A DNA stretch of 64,000 nt from Terribacillus halophilus (lineage in GTDB: Bacteria; Bacillota; Bacilli; Bacillales; Amphibacillaceae): the NCBI RefSeq assembly GCF_900162685.1, contig NZ_LT727828.1, positions 1,877,889-1,941,888 on the forward strand, read 5' to 3'. Position 1 is the first letter of the stretch, and every line of letters starts with the position of its first letter. This document shows, one piece after another, positions 54,322-63,875 of this stretch. The translations under genes and the position numbers were made by a program. The notes beneath the pieces are model-generated. The model was given only the letters and a program-made list of their open reading frames with translations, made no database searches and was not told the origin of the DNA.

Positions 54322-55407
54322 TTATGGAGATGTTGGTCGCTCACTTTCTGGTACATTTTTGTATACATCCTCAAACGTGTGGAATCCATCATCGATAACA
54401 GTCTCTTCCAAGTTCTCTTTATTTACTTGAATTGGGTCGAGTTTGATGAATGGTACATCCATTTTCCCATTATTAATGCTGGAATCAGCTGTTACATCTT
54501 CTCCCTTTGCAAGCTGTACTGCCACTTCAGCACTCTTTGTTGCTATCTCTTTAATCGGCTTATAGATAGTCATTGTTTGTGTGCCTTCTGCAATTCTCTG
54601 TACTCCGGCAAGATCAGCATCCTGTCCGGATATAGCAACTTTACCGTCTAATCCCTGAGCTTCAAGTGCCTGAATCGCACCACCAGCCGTACTGTCATTG
54701 GAAGCGACAACAGCGTCTACCTCATTTTTATTAGCAGTCAGAGCGTTTTCCATAATTTTTAGAGCTTCATTGGCATCCCAGTTCTTTACCCATTGGTCAC
54801 CTACAATTTCAATATCTCCACTATCCACTAAAGGCTGCAAGATATTCATCTGTCCTTCTCTAAATAACTTGGCGTTATTATCAGTAGGAGAACCTCCCAT
54901 TAAGAAGTATTTACCTGACGGCACTTGTTCCGTTAGATATTCTGCTTGCATTTCTCCTACTCGTACATTATCAAAAGAAACATATGCATCTATATCAGTA
55001 CCATTAATTAGTCGATCGTATGAAAGCACTGAAATTCCTTCTGCTTTTGCCTGATCTACAACAGTGGAAAGAGCATCTGAATTTATCGCAATGATTACAA
55101 GTGTATCAATATCTTGGGACAGCATATTTTGAATCTGTGAAAGCTGTTTAGCTTCATCTCCATCAGCGGATTGTACAAGAACTTCTGCACCAAGTTCTTC
55201 TGCCTTCTCCACAAAAAAGTCACGGTCATGCTGCCAGCGCTCAAGCGTTAAGTCGGAAACAGATAAGCCAATCTTTAGTCTATTGTCATCACTATCCCCC
55301 TCCCCTTTGTTAGCGCTTTCATTTACTGCATCCTGACCACAAGCAGATAAGATGGTTACAAGCATACCGATTAACAATAGTGATAGTAAGCCCTTACATT
55401 TTTTCAC
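54322..55407 (-). CDS. xylF: Xylose-binding lipoprotein XylF
   Basis: Extracytoplasmic D-xylose receptor, 361 residues. The signal peptide ends LLIGMLVTILSACGQDA, a lipobox with Cys23. The periplasmic-binding-protein fold is of the XylF/RbsB type: IGLSVSDLTLERWQHDRDFF, IIAINSDALSTVVDQAKAEGI, VLSYDRLI, SFDNVRVGEMQAEYL, AISGQDADLAGVQRI, and TIYKPI. It is the first gene of the xylFGHAB operon. A XylR operator overlaps its promoter about 60 bases upstream. Confidence 0.93.
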   Translation of the reverse strand: MKKCKGLLSLLLIGMLVTILSACGQDAVNESANKGEGDSDDNRLKIGLSVSDLTLERWQHDRDFFVEKAEELGAEVLVQSADGDEAKQLSQIQNMLSQDIDTLVIIAINSDALSTVVDQAKAEGISVLSYDRLINGTDIDAYVSFDNVRVGEMQAEYLTEQVPSGKYFLMGGSPTDNNAKLFREGQMNILQPLVDSGDIEIVGDQWVKNWDANEALKIMENALTANKNEVDAVVASNDSTAGGAIQALEAQGLDGKVAISGQDADLAGVQRIAEGTQTMTIYKPIKEIATKSAEVAVQLAKGEDVTADSSINNGKMDVPFIKLDPIQVNKENLEETVIDDGFHTFEDVYKNVPESERPTSP

Positions 55408-55450
55408 GAGATTTAAGCCTCCCCTTCTCTTCTTACTCTATTTCCATTTG

Positions 55451-55495
55451 ATGATATCACTGAAAACTTAGTTTGTCTAGACGATAAACTAAGTT
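55451..55495 (-). promoter_or_regulatory. xylF promoter with XylR operator (xylO1)
   Basis: AACTTAGTTT (55465-55474) and AAACTAAGTT (55486-55495) form a perfect palindrome like known Bacillus XylR operators (TTAGTTTG...CAAACTAA). It overlaps the -35 TAGACA (55479-55474), which is 17 bases from the -10 TATCAT (55456-55451) on the minus strand. Confidence 0.8.
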
Positions 55496-55563
55496 TTTTC
55501 AAATTTAATAACTCTTGTTTATTCGCAGATAATCATATACTTTAACATCTTTTTATTTTATAA

Positions 55564-55577
55564 TGTAAGTGCTTTCA
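55564..55577. promoter_or_regulatory. CcpA cre-like site
   Basis: TGTAAGTGCTTTCA differs from the cre consensus TGWAANCGNTNWCA only at the first central base (T for C). It lies between the xylF promoter and the plus-strand DUF624 gene, so carbon catabolite repression of either is possible. Confidence 0.45.
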
Positions 55578-55624
55578 TATACTATCGTTTTCTAATCCCT
55601 AAACTAAAATAAGGGGGTATTATA

Positions 55625-56239
55625 TTGAATAGAATTAGCAGTTACTTATACCAAATATTTGATTGGATTACTCGCTTTGCATATCTAAATGTTCTATGGA
55701 TACTGTTTACAGTTGCCGGCGGTTTTATCTTTGGCTTTTTCCCTTCTACTATCGCAATGTTTACCATCATTAGAGATTGGTTGAAAGGAGAATCAAATTC
55801 AGCTTTATTTACATCTTTTTGGGCATATTTCAGAAGGGAATTCTGGAAAAGTAACCGATTAGGGGTATTTGTCACACTACTCTCTGTTATCGTTGTTATT
55901 GATTTCTGGTATATTCACATCCTTACAACATCCTTGACGTGGACTCACATCCCATTGCTGGTTTTCATCCTCTTTTCCTTACTTCTATTGTTCTATCTTT
56001 TTCCGACTTTTGTTCATTACGACCTAAGTGTCAGAACAATCATAAAGAATGCCTTTCTCATCATGTTGATTCATCCTTTGCACACCTTATTAATTCTTGT
56101 ATGCCTCGCTTCCTTAACACTGATCATGTATCTGCTCCCTTCCTTAGCATTTCTATTTGGCGGCAGTTCATATGCGTTTATCACAATGTGGCTTTGCCTG
56201 CATGCCTTTACTGGTATAACAAGAAAAGCAACTATGTAA
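55625..56239 (+). CDS. DUF624 (YesL-like) membrane protein
   Basis: A 204-residue membrane protein of the DUF624/YesL family, commonly encoded beside carbohydrate ABC importers in Firmicutes; function unknown. It has about five helices and the family motif FGFFPSTIAMFTIIRDWLKGE near residue 35, with a typical N-terminal YQIFDWITRFAYLNVLWILF. The start is TTG at 55625 with AAGGGGG seven bases upstream. It is transcribed away from xylF and ends at a bidirectional terminator shared with the MalG-like gene. Confidence 0.8.
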   Translation: MNRISSYLYQIFDWITRFAYLNVLWILFTVAGGFIFGFFPSTIAMFTIIRDWLKGESNSALFTSFWAYFRREFWKSNRLGVFVTLLSVIVVIDFWYIHILTTSLTWTHIPLLVFILFSLLLLFYLFPTFVHYDLSVRTIIKNAFLIMLIHPLHTLLILVCLASLTLIMYLLPSLAFLFGGSSYAFITMWLCLHAFTGITRKATM

Positions 56240-56275
56240 AAAGAGCAATCCATAAGAGGATTGCTCTTTCCCTTT
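56239..56275. terminator. bidirectional terminator
   Basis: AAAGAGCAATCC, loop ATAAGA, GGATTGCTCTTT: perfect 12-bp stem with TCCCTTTT on the plus strand and TTTACATAG on the minus strand. Confidence 0.85.
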
Positions 56276-56278
56276 TGT

Positions 56279-57100
56279 TTATCCTTTAACAGCACTAGAA
56301 GAAATTCCTTCAACTACTTTATTGCTGAAAAATAGGAAGGCAAGCAGTATAGGCAGCATACTAATGATAAGTGTTGCTCCAATTGCTCCCCAATCCGTCA
56401 TATATTGCCCGATGAAATTTTGGATCCCGACCGTCAGTGTTTTATATTCGTCAGAACTGATAAATGTATTCACAAAGACAAACTCATTCCAATTATAAAT
56501 CATGTTTATTATCACTGTAGTAGATATGACCGGAATCGTCATTGGAAAGATTATTTTAAAGAATATCCGATGAACGGAACATCCGTCCATTATAGCCGCC
56601 TCTTCTATTTCGCGAGGTAATGTGTAGTAGAACCCTAATAAGATCATTAAGGTAATCGGCAAATTATAAGCCGTATAAGTAATGACGATTGACCAAGGAT
56701 TGTCTATCATATTGACATTTAAAAACATATTGAATAGAGGAATGATGGAAGAATGTATAGGTATCATCAAACCTACCATAAATAGACCTAGAACCAGTTT
56801 ATTCCATCTCCATTGCATTCTGGTGATCGCAAAAGCAGCCATGCTTGCCAATAATACTGTGAAAACTATTGCTACTCCTGTAATCCAAACACTATTCCAG
56901 AAATAACTTCCGATGCCGCTTTCCCATACTTTTAAATAGTTTTCCCAACGAAACTCCGATGGTAAAGAAAATGGAGATTTGGAAAAAATCTCTTGGTTGT
57001 TCTTTAATGAGAAGAGAAATAGCCATAAAATTGGAAACACTTGAAAGACTGCTACCGCAGTCAAACAAACATAAAGAAGAATGTAACCTACTTTCTTCAA
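56279..57100 (-). CDS. Carbohydrate ABC transporter permease, MalG type
   Basis: Second permease of the CUT1-type importer, 273 residues with six helices. The coupling motif EEAAIMDGCSVHRIFFKIIFPMTIPV (EAA loop) and the N-terminal FPILWLFLFSLKNNQEIF are standard. It lies 14 bases downstream of the MalF-type gene. With the divergent xylR and GH43 beta-xylosidase next to this operon, xylo-oligosaccharides (xylobiose upward) are the likely cargo, by inference. No ATPase gene is adjacent, so a shared MsmK/MsmX-type ATPase encoded elsewhere would be needed. Confidence 0.9.
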   Translation of the reverse strand: MKKVGYILLYVCLTAVAVFQVFPILWLFLFSLKNNQEIFSKSPFSLPSEFRWENYLKVWESGIGSYFWNSVWITGVAIVFTVLLASMAAFAITRMQWRWNKLVLGLFMVGLMIPIHSSIIPLFNMFLNVNMIDNPWSIVITYTAYNLPITLMILLGFYYTLPREIEEAAIMDGCSVHRIFFKIIFPMTIPVISTTVIINMIYNWNEFVFVNTFISSDEYKTLTVGIQNFIGQYMTDWGAIGATLIISMLPILLAFLFFSNKVVEGISSSAVKG

Positions 57101-57114
57101 TGCATAAACCCCCT

Positions 57115-57993
57115 CTAATATTGAAGTTCTTCCTTAGAAGCTGTGACTTTCCTTACAATAAAAGTAACTATCAAAGTGATAATCAACAATAAAAAGCCAA
57201 TAGCACTACCATAACCAAAGTCATTACTGGAAAACGCTAGTTTGTACATATAAGATGCCATTACTTCACTAGCACCATTAGGTCCTCCGCCTGTCATGAC
57301 GTATATTAGATCGAAGTACTTTAGTGAACCTACAACAGCAAGTACAATCGTCACTTTTACAACTCCCATTATTAGCGGTAATTTTATTTTATACGCAATT
57401 TGAAATGGAGTAGCTCCATCAATTCTAGCTGCTTCAACAATAGACTCGGGGATGTTTTTCAATGCTGCGTAATAAATCAAAATATAAAAACCAGCGTACT
57501 GCCAAAGTATTGGAATAAAGATGGCATACAATACCACATTAGGTTCAGCAAGCCACGCAGGTGGATTATCCACCCCAAAAGAAGCTAAAATGCTATTTAA
57601 AATGCCGTTGGAAGGATTGAATACTTTAATCCATAATTGAGCTATTGCAACGGAGGATAATAGCATCGGAATAAGATAAATCTTTCTCAGTAAATTGGAG
57701 CCTTTTATTTTTGATGCAAGAATCAGCGATATTGCCAAATACACAATCAAACTTACTGTGGAAAACAAGGCAAGCATAAAAGAATGAAAGGCACTTGACC
57801 AAAAAAGTCCATCTCTAATGGCATTAAAGTAGTTTTCCATACCTATGTACTTCATGGCACCGATACCATCCCAGTCCATTAAGCCATAGTATCCGGACAA
57901 TAGCAGAGGTACAAAGATAAAAATACTGATCAGCAAAAATGCTGGAAGAATATACATCCCGATTATCCATTTATTAGACATAACTCTGTTCAT
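57115..57993 (-). CDS. Carbohydrate ABC transporter permease, MalF type
   Basis: First permease of the CUT1 importer, 292 residues, six helices, with the EAA loop ESIVEAARIDGATPFQIAYKIKLPLI and the conserved VGSLKYFDLIYVMTGGGPNGASEV. AAGGGAGTTGATC upstream favours the ATG at 57993; the frame opens 11 codons earlier, inside the upstream hairpin region. It follows the binding-protein gene after an intergenic hairpin. Confidence 0.9.
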   Translation of the reverse strand: MNRVMSNKWIIGMYILPAFLLISIFIFVPLLLSGYYGLMDWDGIGAMKYIGMENYFNAIRDGLFWSSAFHSFMLALFSTVSLIVYLAISLILASKIKGSNLLRKIYLIPMLLSSVAIAQLWIKVFNPSNGILNSILASFGVDNPPAWLAEPNVVLYAIFIPILWQYAGFYILIYYAALKNIPESIVEAARIDGATPFQIAYKIKLPLIMGVVKVTIVLAVVGSLKYFDLIYVMTGGGPNGASEVMASYMYKLAFSSNDFGYGSAIGFLLLIITLIVTFIVRKVTASKEELQY

Positions 57994-58009
57994 AGTGATC
58001 AACTCCCTT

Positions 58010-58050
58010 TTATAAAAAAAGGGCAATCCAGCTATAGGCTTGCCCTCTTC
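58010..58050 (-). terminator. intercistronic hairpin/partial terminator after the binding-protein gene
   Basis: AGGGCAA and TTGCCCT (58020-58026 with 58040-58046), then TTTTTTTATAAAAG on the minus strand. Its place between the binding-protein and permease genes fits a partial terminator that lowers permease expression. Confidence 0.7.
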
Positions 58051-58068
58051 TTCCGTTGATTTTGAGAA

Positions 58069-59358
58069 TTATTTTGATAGAGCCTCTTCATGCTTCTCTG
58101 TGAACTCTTCCGGTGTTACCTCCTTGCCAAATAGTGATTGAATCATATCTAAATGTGCTTGGGCAACATCTGCACTCATCTGGACATCTGCAAATAATGT
58201 GATATTGCTTGCATTGTTCAAATCATCAAGTACATCGATATACATATCGGGTAAATCAAGCGAGGCAGCATCTACTTTTGTAGCCGGAATAACTCCAGCT
58301 TCTGTAACTGATTTCTCGCCCCACTCTTTCACGAAGAATGCGGCAAAATCTTTCGCTTCTTCTTTCACATCGGAATCTTCGGCAACAAACAAACCTACTC
58401 CTGGTCCCCCGACGTAACTGCTCATATCACCATTCCCATCAACTGTTGGGAATGGGAAGTAACCAACAGAATCTCTGAATTCCTGAGGTACATCTTCATT
58501 TGTTGTGTAATTCGGAAGATCCCAAGTTGCGATTAAATACATCGCAGCCTGTTCATTCATAAACATACTTTTTGCTTCCTCATCTGAAAGTCCATTAAAT
58601 CCTTTAACGAATGCGTCCTTATCAACCAAGTTCTGAACTTCTTCAGCAGCAGAAACCAGTGCAGGATCAGTGAATGAACCTGAACGGTTAATAGCATTTG
58701 TTAAAACATCTCCCTCACCGATTCTGTCAGCGAAATACATGTACCATAGAGATCCCGTCCAGCGATCTTTATTACCTAATGCGATTGGTGCCACTCCATT
58801 TTCAGCTAGTGTTTCAACTGCATTTTGAAACTCTTCATATGTTTTCGGTGCTTCCAAACCGTTCTCTTCAAAGATTTTTTTATTGTAGAACACGGTTGCA
58901 ATATTTAATTCAAGCGGTAATCCATAGGTACTGCCTTCAATCTCATATGCTTCGGGAATTCCAGAAACAAAGCTGTCTTTTAAATCACCTTCAAGTAAGT
59001 CATCTAAAGGTGCAAATTTCTTACCGTCGACATATGGTTCCAAATAACCTGCAGCCCAAGTCATACCAACATCGGGCAATTCATTGGAAGTAGATAACAC
59101 TTTAATCTTATCCTTATACTGCTCGTTACTAAGAACTTCCAACTTAACCTTCACATCCGGATTGTCTGCTTCAAAGTCAGCGACAATCTCCTTTACGATT
59201 TCATTATGCTGCTTAGAGCTGCCTTCTGGCCATAGATGCATAAACTCAATCGTCTTGTCACCGGAACCTGAAGCTCCTTCAGAACCTGAACACCCACTGA
59301 TCAACAACAACGAGGAAATAATAGCGAAGACAATTGTAACCGCTTTCTTTTTGCTCAA
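58069..59358 (-). CDS. Carbohydrate ABC transporter substrate-binding lipoprotein
   Basis: Extracellular receptor (CUT1, cluster D) of 429 residues. The signal peptide ends ISSLLLISGCSGSEG (lipobox LISGC, Cys23). The fold signature KTIEFMHLWPEGSS, VKLEVLSNEQYKDKIKVL, LPDVGMTWAAGYLEPYVDGK, and FMNEQAAMYLIATWDLPN are typical of oligosaccharide-binding proteins such as xylobiose-binding BxlE. The substrate is inferred from the neighbouring xylR and xylosidase genes. First gene of the importer operon, divergent from xylR. Confidence 0.88.
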   Translation of the reverse strand: MSKKKAVTIVFAIISSLLLISGCSGSEGASGSGDKTIEFMHLWPEGSSKQHNEIVKEIVADFEADNPDVKVKLEVLSNEQYKDKIKVLSTSNELPDVGMTWAAGYLEPYVDGKKFAPLDDLLEGDLKDSFVSGIPEAYEIEGSTYGLPLELNIATVFYNKKIFEENGLEAPKTYEEFQNAVETLAENGVAPIALGNKDRWTGSLWYMYFADRIGEGDVLTNAINRSGSFTDPALVSAAEEVQNLVDKDAFVKGFNGLSDEEAKSMFMNEQAAMYLIATWDLPNYTTNEDVPQEFRDSVGYFPFPTVDGNGDMSSYVGGPGVGLFVAEDSDVKEEAKDFAAFFVKEWGEKSVTEAGVIPATKVDAASLDLPDMYIDVLDDLNNASNITLFADVQMSADVAQAHLDMIQSLFGKEVTPEEFTEKHEEALSK

Positions 59359-59404
59359 TTAAAATACCCCCATTATTCATTTGGAATGGTTTGTTGCTGG
59401 AATC

Positions 59405-59455
59405 AGTGTACCATCGAAAACAATGTTTGTCTAGTGGCTGAACTAAGTTTATAAT
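59405..59455. promoter_or_regulatory. divergent promoters with XylR operator (xylO2)
   Basis: Minus strand, for the binding-protein gene: TAGACA (59433-59428), 17 bases, TACACT (59410-59405). Plus strand, for xylR: TTGTCT (59427-59432), 17 bases, TATAAT (59450-59455). Between them AACTTAGTT...CTAGACAAAC (minus strand) repeats the xylO1 sequence with one arm degenerate. One operator could control both directions. Confidence 0.7.
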
Positions 59456-59509
59456 GTAAATAAACAATGGTAAAATGGAAATATTCAAACAGCAGAATGG
59501 AGCAGGCGA

Positions 59510-60691
59510 ATGAAATCTCATACCTTTAATCAGCACGTTGTAAAAAAAGGAAACAAATCATTGGTTTTACAAACGATTCAAGAATATACCCCTATATCCA
59601 GAGCAGATATTGCAAATAAGACTGGCCTCAATAAAGGAACCGTCTCTTCCCAAGTAAGTGAACTTCTTGCGGAAGATTTGATTTTGGAATCAGGACCAGG
59701 TGTTTCAAGTGGTGGTAGACGTCCAGTCATGCTCTTATTTAATCACCTTGCAGGCTACTCTATAGGTGTTGATATTGGAGTGAATTACATTCTTGGTATA
59801 CTGACAGATTTGCAAGGAAAGATCACTAATGAAAAAATCAGTCATTTTAGCGAATTGACTTATGAAGAAATTCAGATCCAATTAAACATGATCATAGACT
59901 CCCTGCTTCTTTCCATGCCTCCAAGTTCGTATGGTCTAGTAGGAATTGGTGTCGGTGTGCCAGGAACGGTTAGTACAAAAGGCGAAATTTTACTTGCACC
60001 TAACTTGAATTGGAGAAATAAAGACTTAAAAAGATCATTAGAGGAGAAATATGATGTTCCTGTTCTAATTGAAAACGAAGCTAATGCAGGTGCATACGGC
60101 GAAAAGAAATTTGGAGCTGGTCAATCCTCTGAAAATTTGATTTACATAAGTGTAGGCATTGGGATTGGTGTTGGCCTTATCTTAAATGGTGTACTTTATA
60201 AAGGCCACAGTGGTTTTTCAGGGGAGCTTGGTCACATGACGATAGAAGTGGATGGTCTTTTATGCCGATGCGGAAATCAAGGTTGCTGGGAATTGTATGC
60301 ATCGGAAAAAGCATTAGTTAACAGTGCAGCAGAAAATGGGATCCGTGCAGAAGAAGGAAAAAAGCCCTCTCTTGAGATGCTGAATAAACTAGCTGAAGGA
60401 GGTGATCCAGTTGCGATTAACATCTTCCGAAACATTGGCGATTATCTAGGCATAGGGATTAACAATATCATCAATATTTTCAACCCAGAACAAATTATTG
60501 TTGGAAATCGCCTAGCCTCTTCCGGTAAATGGTTAAGAGAATCCATAAAAGAGAGACAAAAACAAATGCTTCGTACACATCAAAAAGATTTGAATTTCTG
60601 TTTTTCTCAATTGTCTCGTTATTCAGCAGCTTTAGGTGCTTCTGCCTACGCCAGTGAGAACTTCCTGGCAATTAACATTCAAGATGTATAA
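59510..60691 (+). CDS. xylR: Xylose repressor XylR (ROK family)
   Basis: Xylose-responsive repressor, 393 residues. The N-terminal winged helix (SRADIANKTGLNKGTVSSQVSELL) precedes a ROK sugar-kinase-like domain with IGVDIGVNYILGILTDLQGK, VGIGVGVPGTV, IENEANAGAYGEKKFGAG, ISVGIGIGVGLILNG and the zinc motif in LCRCGNQGCWE. The start (59510) follows TGGAGCAGGCGA. It is divergent from the importer operon and upstream of the xylosidase gene, with the operator in the shared promoter. Confidence 0.94.
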   Translation: MKSHTFNQHVVKKGNKSLVLQTIQEYTPISRADIANKTGLNKGTVSSQVSELLAEDLILESGPGVSSGGRRPVMLLFNHLAGYSIGVDIGVNYILGILTDLQGKITNEKISHFSELTYEEIQIQLNMIIDSLLLSMPPSSYGLVGIGVGVPGTVSTKGEILLAPNLNWRNKDLKRSLEEKYDVPVLIENEANAGAYGEKKFGAGQSSENLIYISVGIGIGVGLILNGVLYKGHSGFSGELGHMTIEVDGLLCRCGNQGCWELYASEKALVNSAAENGIRAEEGKKPSLEMLNKLAEGGDPVAINIFRNIGDYLGIGINNIINIFNPEQIIVGNRLASSGKWLRESIKERQKQMLRTHQKDLNFCFSQLSRYSAALGASAYASENFLAINIQDV

Positions 60692-60735
60692 ACTGCTTGT
60701 TATTCCGTATCCATTAGAAAAGAGAGGTTATTCAA

Positions 60736-62346
60736 ATGACAACAATTCAAAATCCAATTTTGACAGGATTCAATCCAGATCCGAGTATTTGCCGGTCAGG
60801 AGAAGAGTACTATATTGCGGTATCCACATTTGAGTGGTTTCCCGGCGTGGGAATCTATCATTCCACAGATTTAAAGAATTGGCGGCTCGTATCAAGGCCT
60901 CTTAATCGGATTAGTCAGCTGAACATGATGGGAAATCCTGATTCCGGAGGAGTATGGGCCCCTGCTCTATCCTATTATGATAATAAATTTTGGCTGATTT
61001 ACACCGATGTTAAAGTAGTAGAAGGTCAATGGAAGGACTGTCATAATTATTTGGTTACTTGTGATGCAGTAGACGGTGAATGGTCTGAACCGATATATTT
61101 AAACAGTTCCGGATTTGATCCTTCCTTGTTCCATGATGACGATGGTAAAAAATATCTTGTAAATATGCTCTGGGATCATCGAGTTGGGAATCATAACTTT
61201 CATGGCATAGTACTTCAAGAATATAGTGTTGATGAACAAAAACTAGTAGGTAAAAAAGACATTATCTTCAAAGGAACGGAGGTAAAGCTGACTGAAGCCC
61301 CACATCTTTATAAATTAAACGGATACTATTATCTTTTAACGGCTGAGGGAGGAACCAAATATGACCACCAAGCTACCATTGCACGTTCAAAAGATTTGCA
61401 TGGACCTTATGAAGTTCATCCGCAGAACCCCATAATTACTTCGTTTCCTTATCCGAGAAATACGTTGCAAAAAGCTGGACATGCTTCCATTGTCCACACT
61501 CATACTGATGAATGGTTCTTAGTTCACTTAACTGGACGACCTTTACCACAACCAGATAAACCGCTGTTAGATCCGCGTGGTTATTGTCCCCTTGGCCGAG
61601 AAACTGCAATTCAACGTTTGGAATGGAATGACGATTGGCCATATGTAGTTGGCGGCAACCAACCATCTTTAGAAATAGAAGGGCCAGCAATAAAGGAAGT
61701 TAAATGGAACAGTGACTACGACGTGATAGATGATTTCGATGCCGATTCTTTAAATCTTCATTTCCAATCACTTCGTATTCCACTCGATGAGAAAATAGCA
61801 ACATTAGAGGATAACCCAGGACATTTAAGACTTTACGGTAGAGAATCACTCACTTCGAAATTTACACAAGCCTTCATTGCGAGAAGGTGGCAGCATTTTC
61901 ATTTTACTGCAGAAACAAAGATATCATTCAATCCAAGTAGTTTTCAGCAAGCAGCTGGACTGGTTAATTATTATAATACGCAAAATTGGTCAGCATTTCA
62001 GATCACTTGGGATGAGAATAAAGGAAGGATTCTAGATCTATCGATATGTGATAATTTTGTTTTCGAACAGCCTCTCCGAGATAATCAAATCACCGTTCCA
62101 CATGGCTTAGACTATATTTATTTGAGATGTAATGTAAGCGCAAACACTTATAGCTATTTTTATTCTTTTGATGGAGATAATTGGACAGAACTGCCTGTAA
62201 CACTTCCTTCCTACAAATTGTCAGATGACTATATCAAAGGTGGCGGTTTCTTCACTGGAGCATTTGTTGGAATGCAGTGTCAAGATACATCTGGTCAAAG
62301 ACTGTATGCAGATTTTGATTACTTTGTGTACAAAGCAGAAGAATAA
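60736..62346 (+). CDS. xynB: Beta-xylosidase, glycoside hydrolase family 43
   Basis: Cytoplasmic GH43 enzyme (536 residues, no signal peptide) that releases xylose from xylo-oligosaccharides. Catalytic residues are visible: general base Asp in [12 protein letters not shown], pKa-modulating Asp in [15 protein letters not shown], and general acid Glu in [16 protein letters not shown]. The C-terminal domain from about residue 325 ([19 protein letters not shown]) is the beta-sandwich usual in GH43 subfamily 11 xylosidases. AGAGAGGTTATTCAA precedes the ATG. It follows xylR after 44 bases, probably in one transcript. Confidence 0.95.
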   Translation: MTTIQNPILTGFNPDPSICRSGEEYYIAVSTFEWFPGVGIYHSTDLKNWRLVSRPLNRISQLNMMGNPDSGGVWAPALSYYDNKFWLIYTDVKVVEGQWKDCHNYLVTCDAVDGEWSEPIYLNSSGFDPSLFHDDDGKKYLVNMLWDHRVGNHNFHGIVLQEYSVDEQKLVGKKDIIFKGTEVKLTEAPHLYKLNGYYYLLTAEGGTKYDHQATIARSKDLHGPYEVHPQNPIITSFPYPRNTLQKAGHASIVHTHTDEWFLVHLTGRPLPQPDKPLLDPRGYCPLGRETAIQRLEWNDDWPYVVGGNQPSLEIEGPAIKEVKWNSDYDVIDDFDADSLNLHFQSLRIPLDEKIATLEDNPGHLRLYGRESLTSKFTQAFIARRWQHFHFTAETKISFNPSSFQQAAGLVNYYNTQNWSAFQITWDENKGRILDLSICDNFVFEQPLRDNQITVPHGLDYIYLRCNVSANTYSYFYSFDGDNWTELPVTLPSYKLSDDYIKGGGFFTGAFVGMQCQDTSGQRLYADFDYFVYKAEE

Positions 62347-62428
62347 ATATTAAGATAGATCACATTTCACTATCGATTCTTAAATAAGTTAAGCACTAAA
62401 AAATTAGTACTATCTTGCAAACTACAAT

Positions 62429-62485
62429 AATAGACCAGTTCATTCTTTTCTAATTTAATGAACTGGTCTATTTCTTTATATTTTT
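62429..62485. terminator. terminator of xynB
   Basis: AATAGACCAGTTCATT (62429-62444) and AATGAACTGGTCTATT (62457-62472): perfect 16-bp stem followed by TCTTTATATTTTTT. It may also end the his operon on the other strand. Confidence 0.85.
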
Positions 62486-62495
62486 TAGAATGTTG

Positions 62496-63138
62496 TCACC
62501 ACTCTTTAATCGGCGGACGCTCTCCTTTGTTATTGCCTTTCTTCTGGAACCGGCGTGCAGGCTCTGCTTCTACATCCTGCAAGCTGACACCTTGGTTGGC
62601 AAGCAGGACAAAGCTATGATACAGCAGGTCACTCACTTCATTAATCAATTCCTCTGGATCATCATTCTTTGCAGCAATAACGACTTCACCAGCTTCTTCA
62701 ATTACTTTCTTACCAATTTTATCGACACCATTTTGATATAGGTAATTTGTGTAGGAATTCTCAACAGGATGCTTTTTCCGGTCTTCTGCTTTATCCATAA
62801 CAGTCTTGAAAATATTCACTTCTTCCTCTGAATCTTCCGTTATCGGCGTTTCATTGAAGAAACAGCTCACTTCTCCTGTGTGGCAGGCTGGTCCTTGCGG
62901 AATGACAATAATTAGAATTGTGTCATTATCACAATCAAGCTTCATATCGACGACTTGCTGGGTATTTCCATATGTTGCCCCCCCTTTATTTCAAAGCTCC
63001 TCGCGCGAACGGGAATAGAACCATGTCTCTTTCGTTGCCACTGTCTTCTCATACGATTCTTCATTCATAGAGTACTTGCTTGGTCTGGCTGTCTTGCACG
63101 ATCGCAGGGACAAGTCCTTTGATAAAATCAGGCTTCAC
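62496..63138 (-). pseudogene. hisI: hisI (HisIE) broken by frameshift and nonsense codon
   Basis: Bifunctional phosphoribosyl-AMP cyclohydrolase/phosphoribosyl-ATP pyrophosphatase of histidine synthesis. The frame starts at GTG 63138 ([20 protein letters not shown]). After VLY an apparent 11-base loss shifts it, and the sequence resumes in another frame as MNEESYEKTVATKETWFYSR then SREEL. A TGA (62993-62991) replaces the conserved Trp before NKG. The remaining 149 codons are intact: [20 protein letters not shown] with metal-binding Cys, then the HisE domain ([14 protein letters not shown]). The HisE half alone could only be made from a fortuitous start. Confidence 0.85.
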
Positions 63139-63875
63139 GAATACGTACCCCTTCCTGTTGACAGCTTTGCTTCATTTCTTCGATGCTGAAGGTTTTATCA
63201 TGGAAAATGGATACTGCAAGAGCTGCAGATACATCTGTTTCCTGGAATACTTCTGTTATATGTTCAGGGTTGCTGCAGCCTCCAGAAGCAATTACAGGAA
63301 TGCGGACTTCCTCAACTATCGCTTTCGTCAGCGGCAGATCGTAGCCGGTTTTCACACCGTCAGCATCCATGCTTATCAACAATATCTCTCCTGCGCCTCT
63401 TGCTTCTGCTTCTTTCGCCCATTCTATAGCGTCTATACCAGTATCTTTTCGACCGCCATGTGTTACACGTGCCAGCCGTCATCAAAGCGCTTCGCATCTA
63501 TGGCAACAACGATACATTGGGAACCGAACATTTCAGCCCTTTTAGTGATCAGCTCTGGATCGGCTACTGCTGCCGAGTTGACAGCTACTTTATCCGCCCC
63601 TGCCTGCAGCATGGTCTTCATGTCCTCAATCGTCCGAACACCGCCTCCGACAGTGAAAGATGCAATACAGTTTGGCGCACAATATCCATCATCGTCGCAC
63701 GTCCTTCATGTGTTGCAGGAATATCAAGGAAGACAATCTCATCTGCACCGCTTTTCGAATAAGCCGCAGCCATAGCAACAGGATCACCGAGTTCACGTAA
63801 TGAGACGAAATTCGTACCCTTTACGACAATTCCGTCTTTTACATCCAGGCAAGGAATAATTCGTTTTGCAATCAT
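63128..63875 (-). pseudogene. hisF: hisF (imidazole glycerol phosphate synthase cyclase) with two frameshifts
   Basis: Normally the cyclase subunit that with HisH forms imidazole glycerol phosphate and AICAR. The N-terminus is good ([38 protein letters not shown]), with AAGGAGGAAAG upstream. At about 63665 some ten bases are missing and the frame changes to the one encoding [15 protein letters not shown]. At about 63465 a one-base loss after GWHV moves the frame again to [21 protein letters not shown] and [16 protein letters not shown], which runs to the normal end. All catalytic regions are recognisable, so inactivation is recent. Confidence 0.85.

Noticed and set aside
62981..62987. Run of seven G (minus strand) in hisI as a frameshift
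   Set aside because: The run adds one whole codon relative to the expected sequence and leaves the frame intact; only the upstream deletion and the TGA are lesions.
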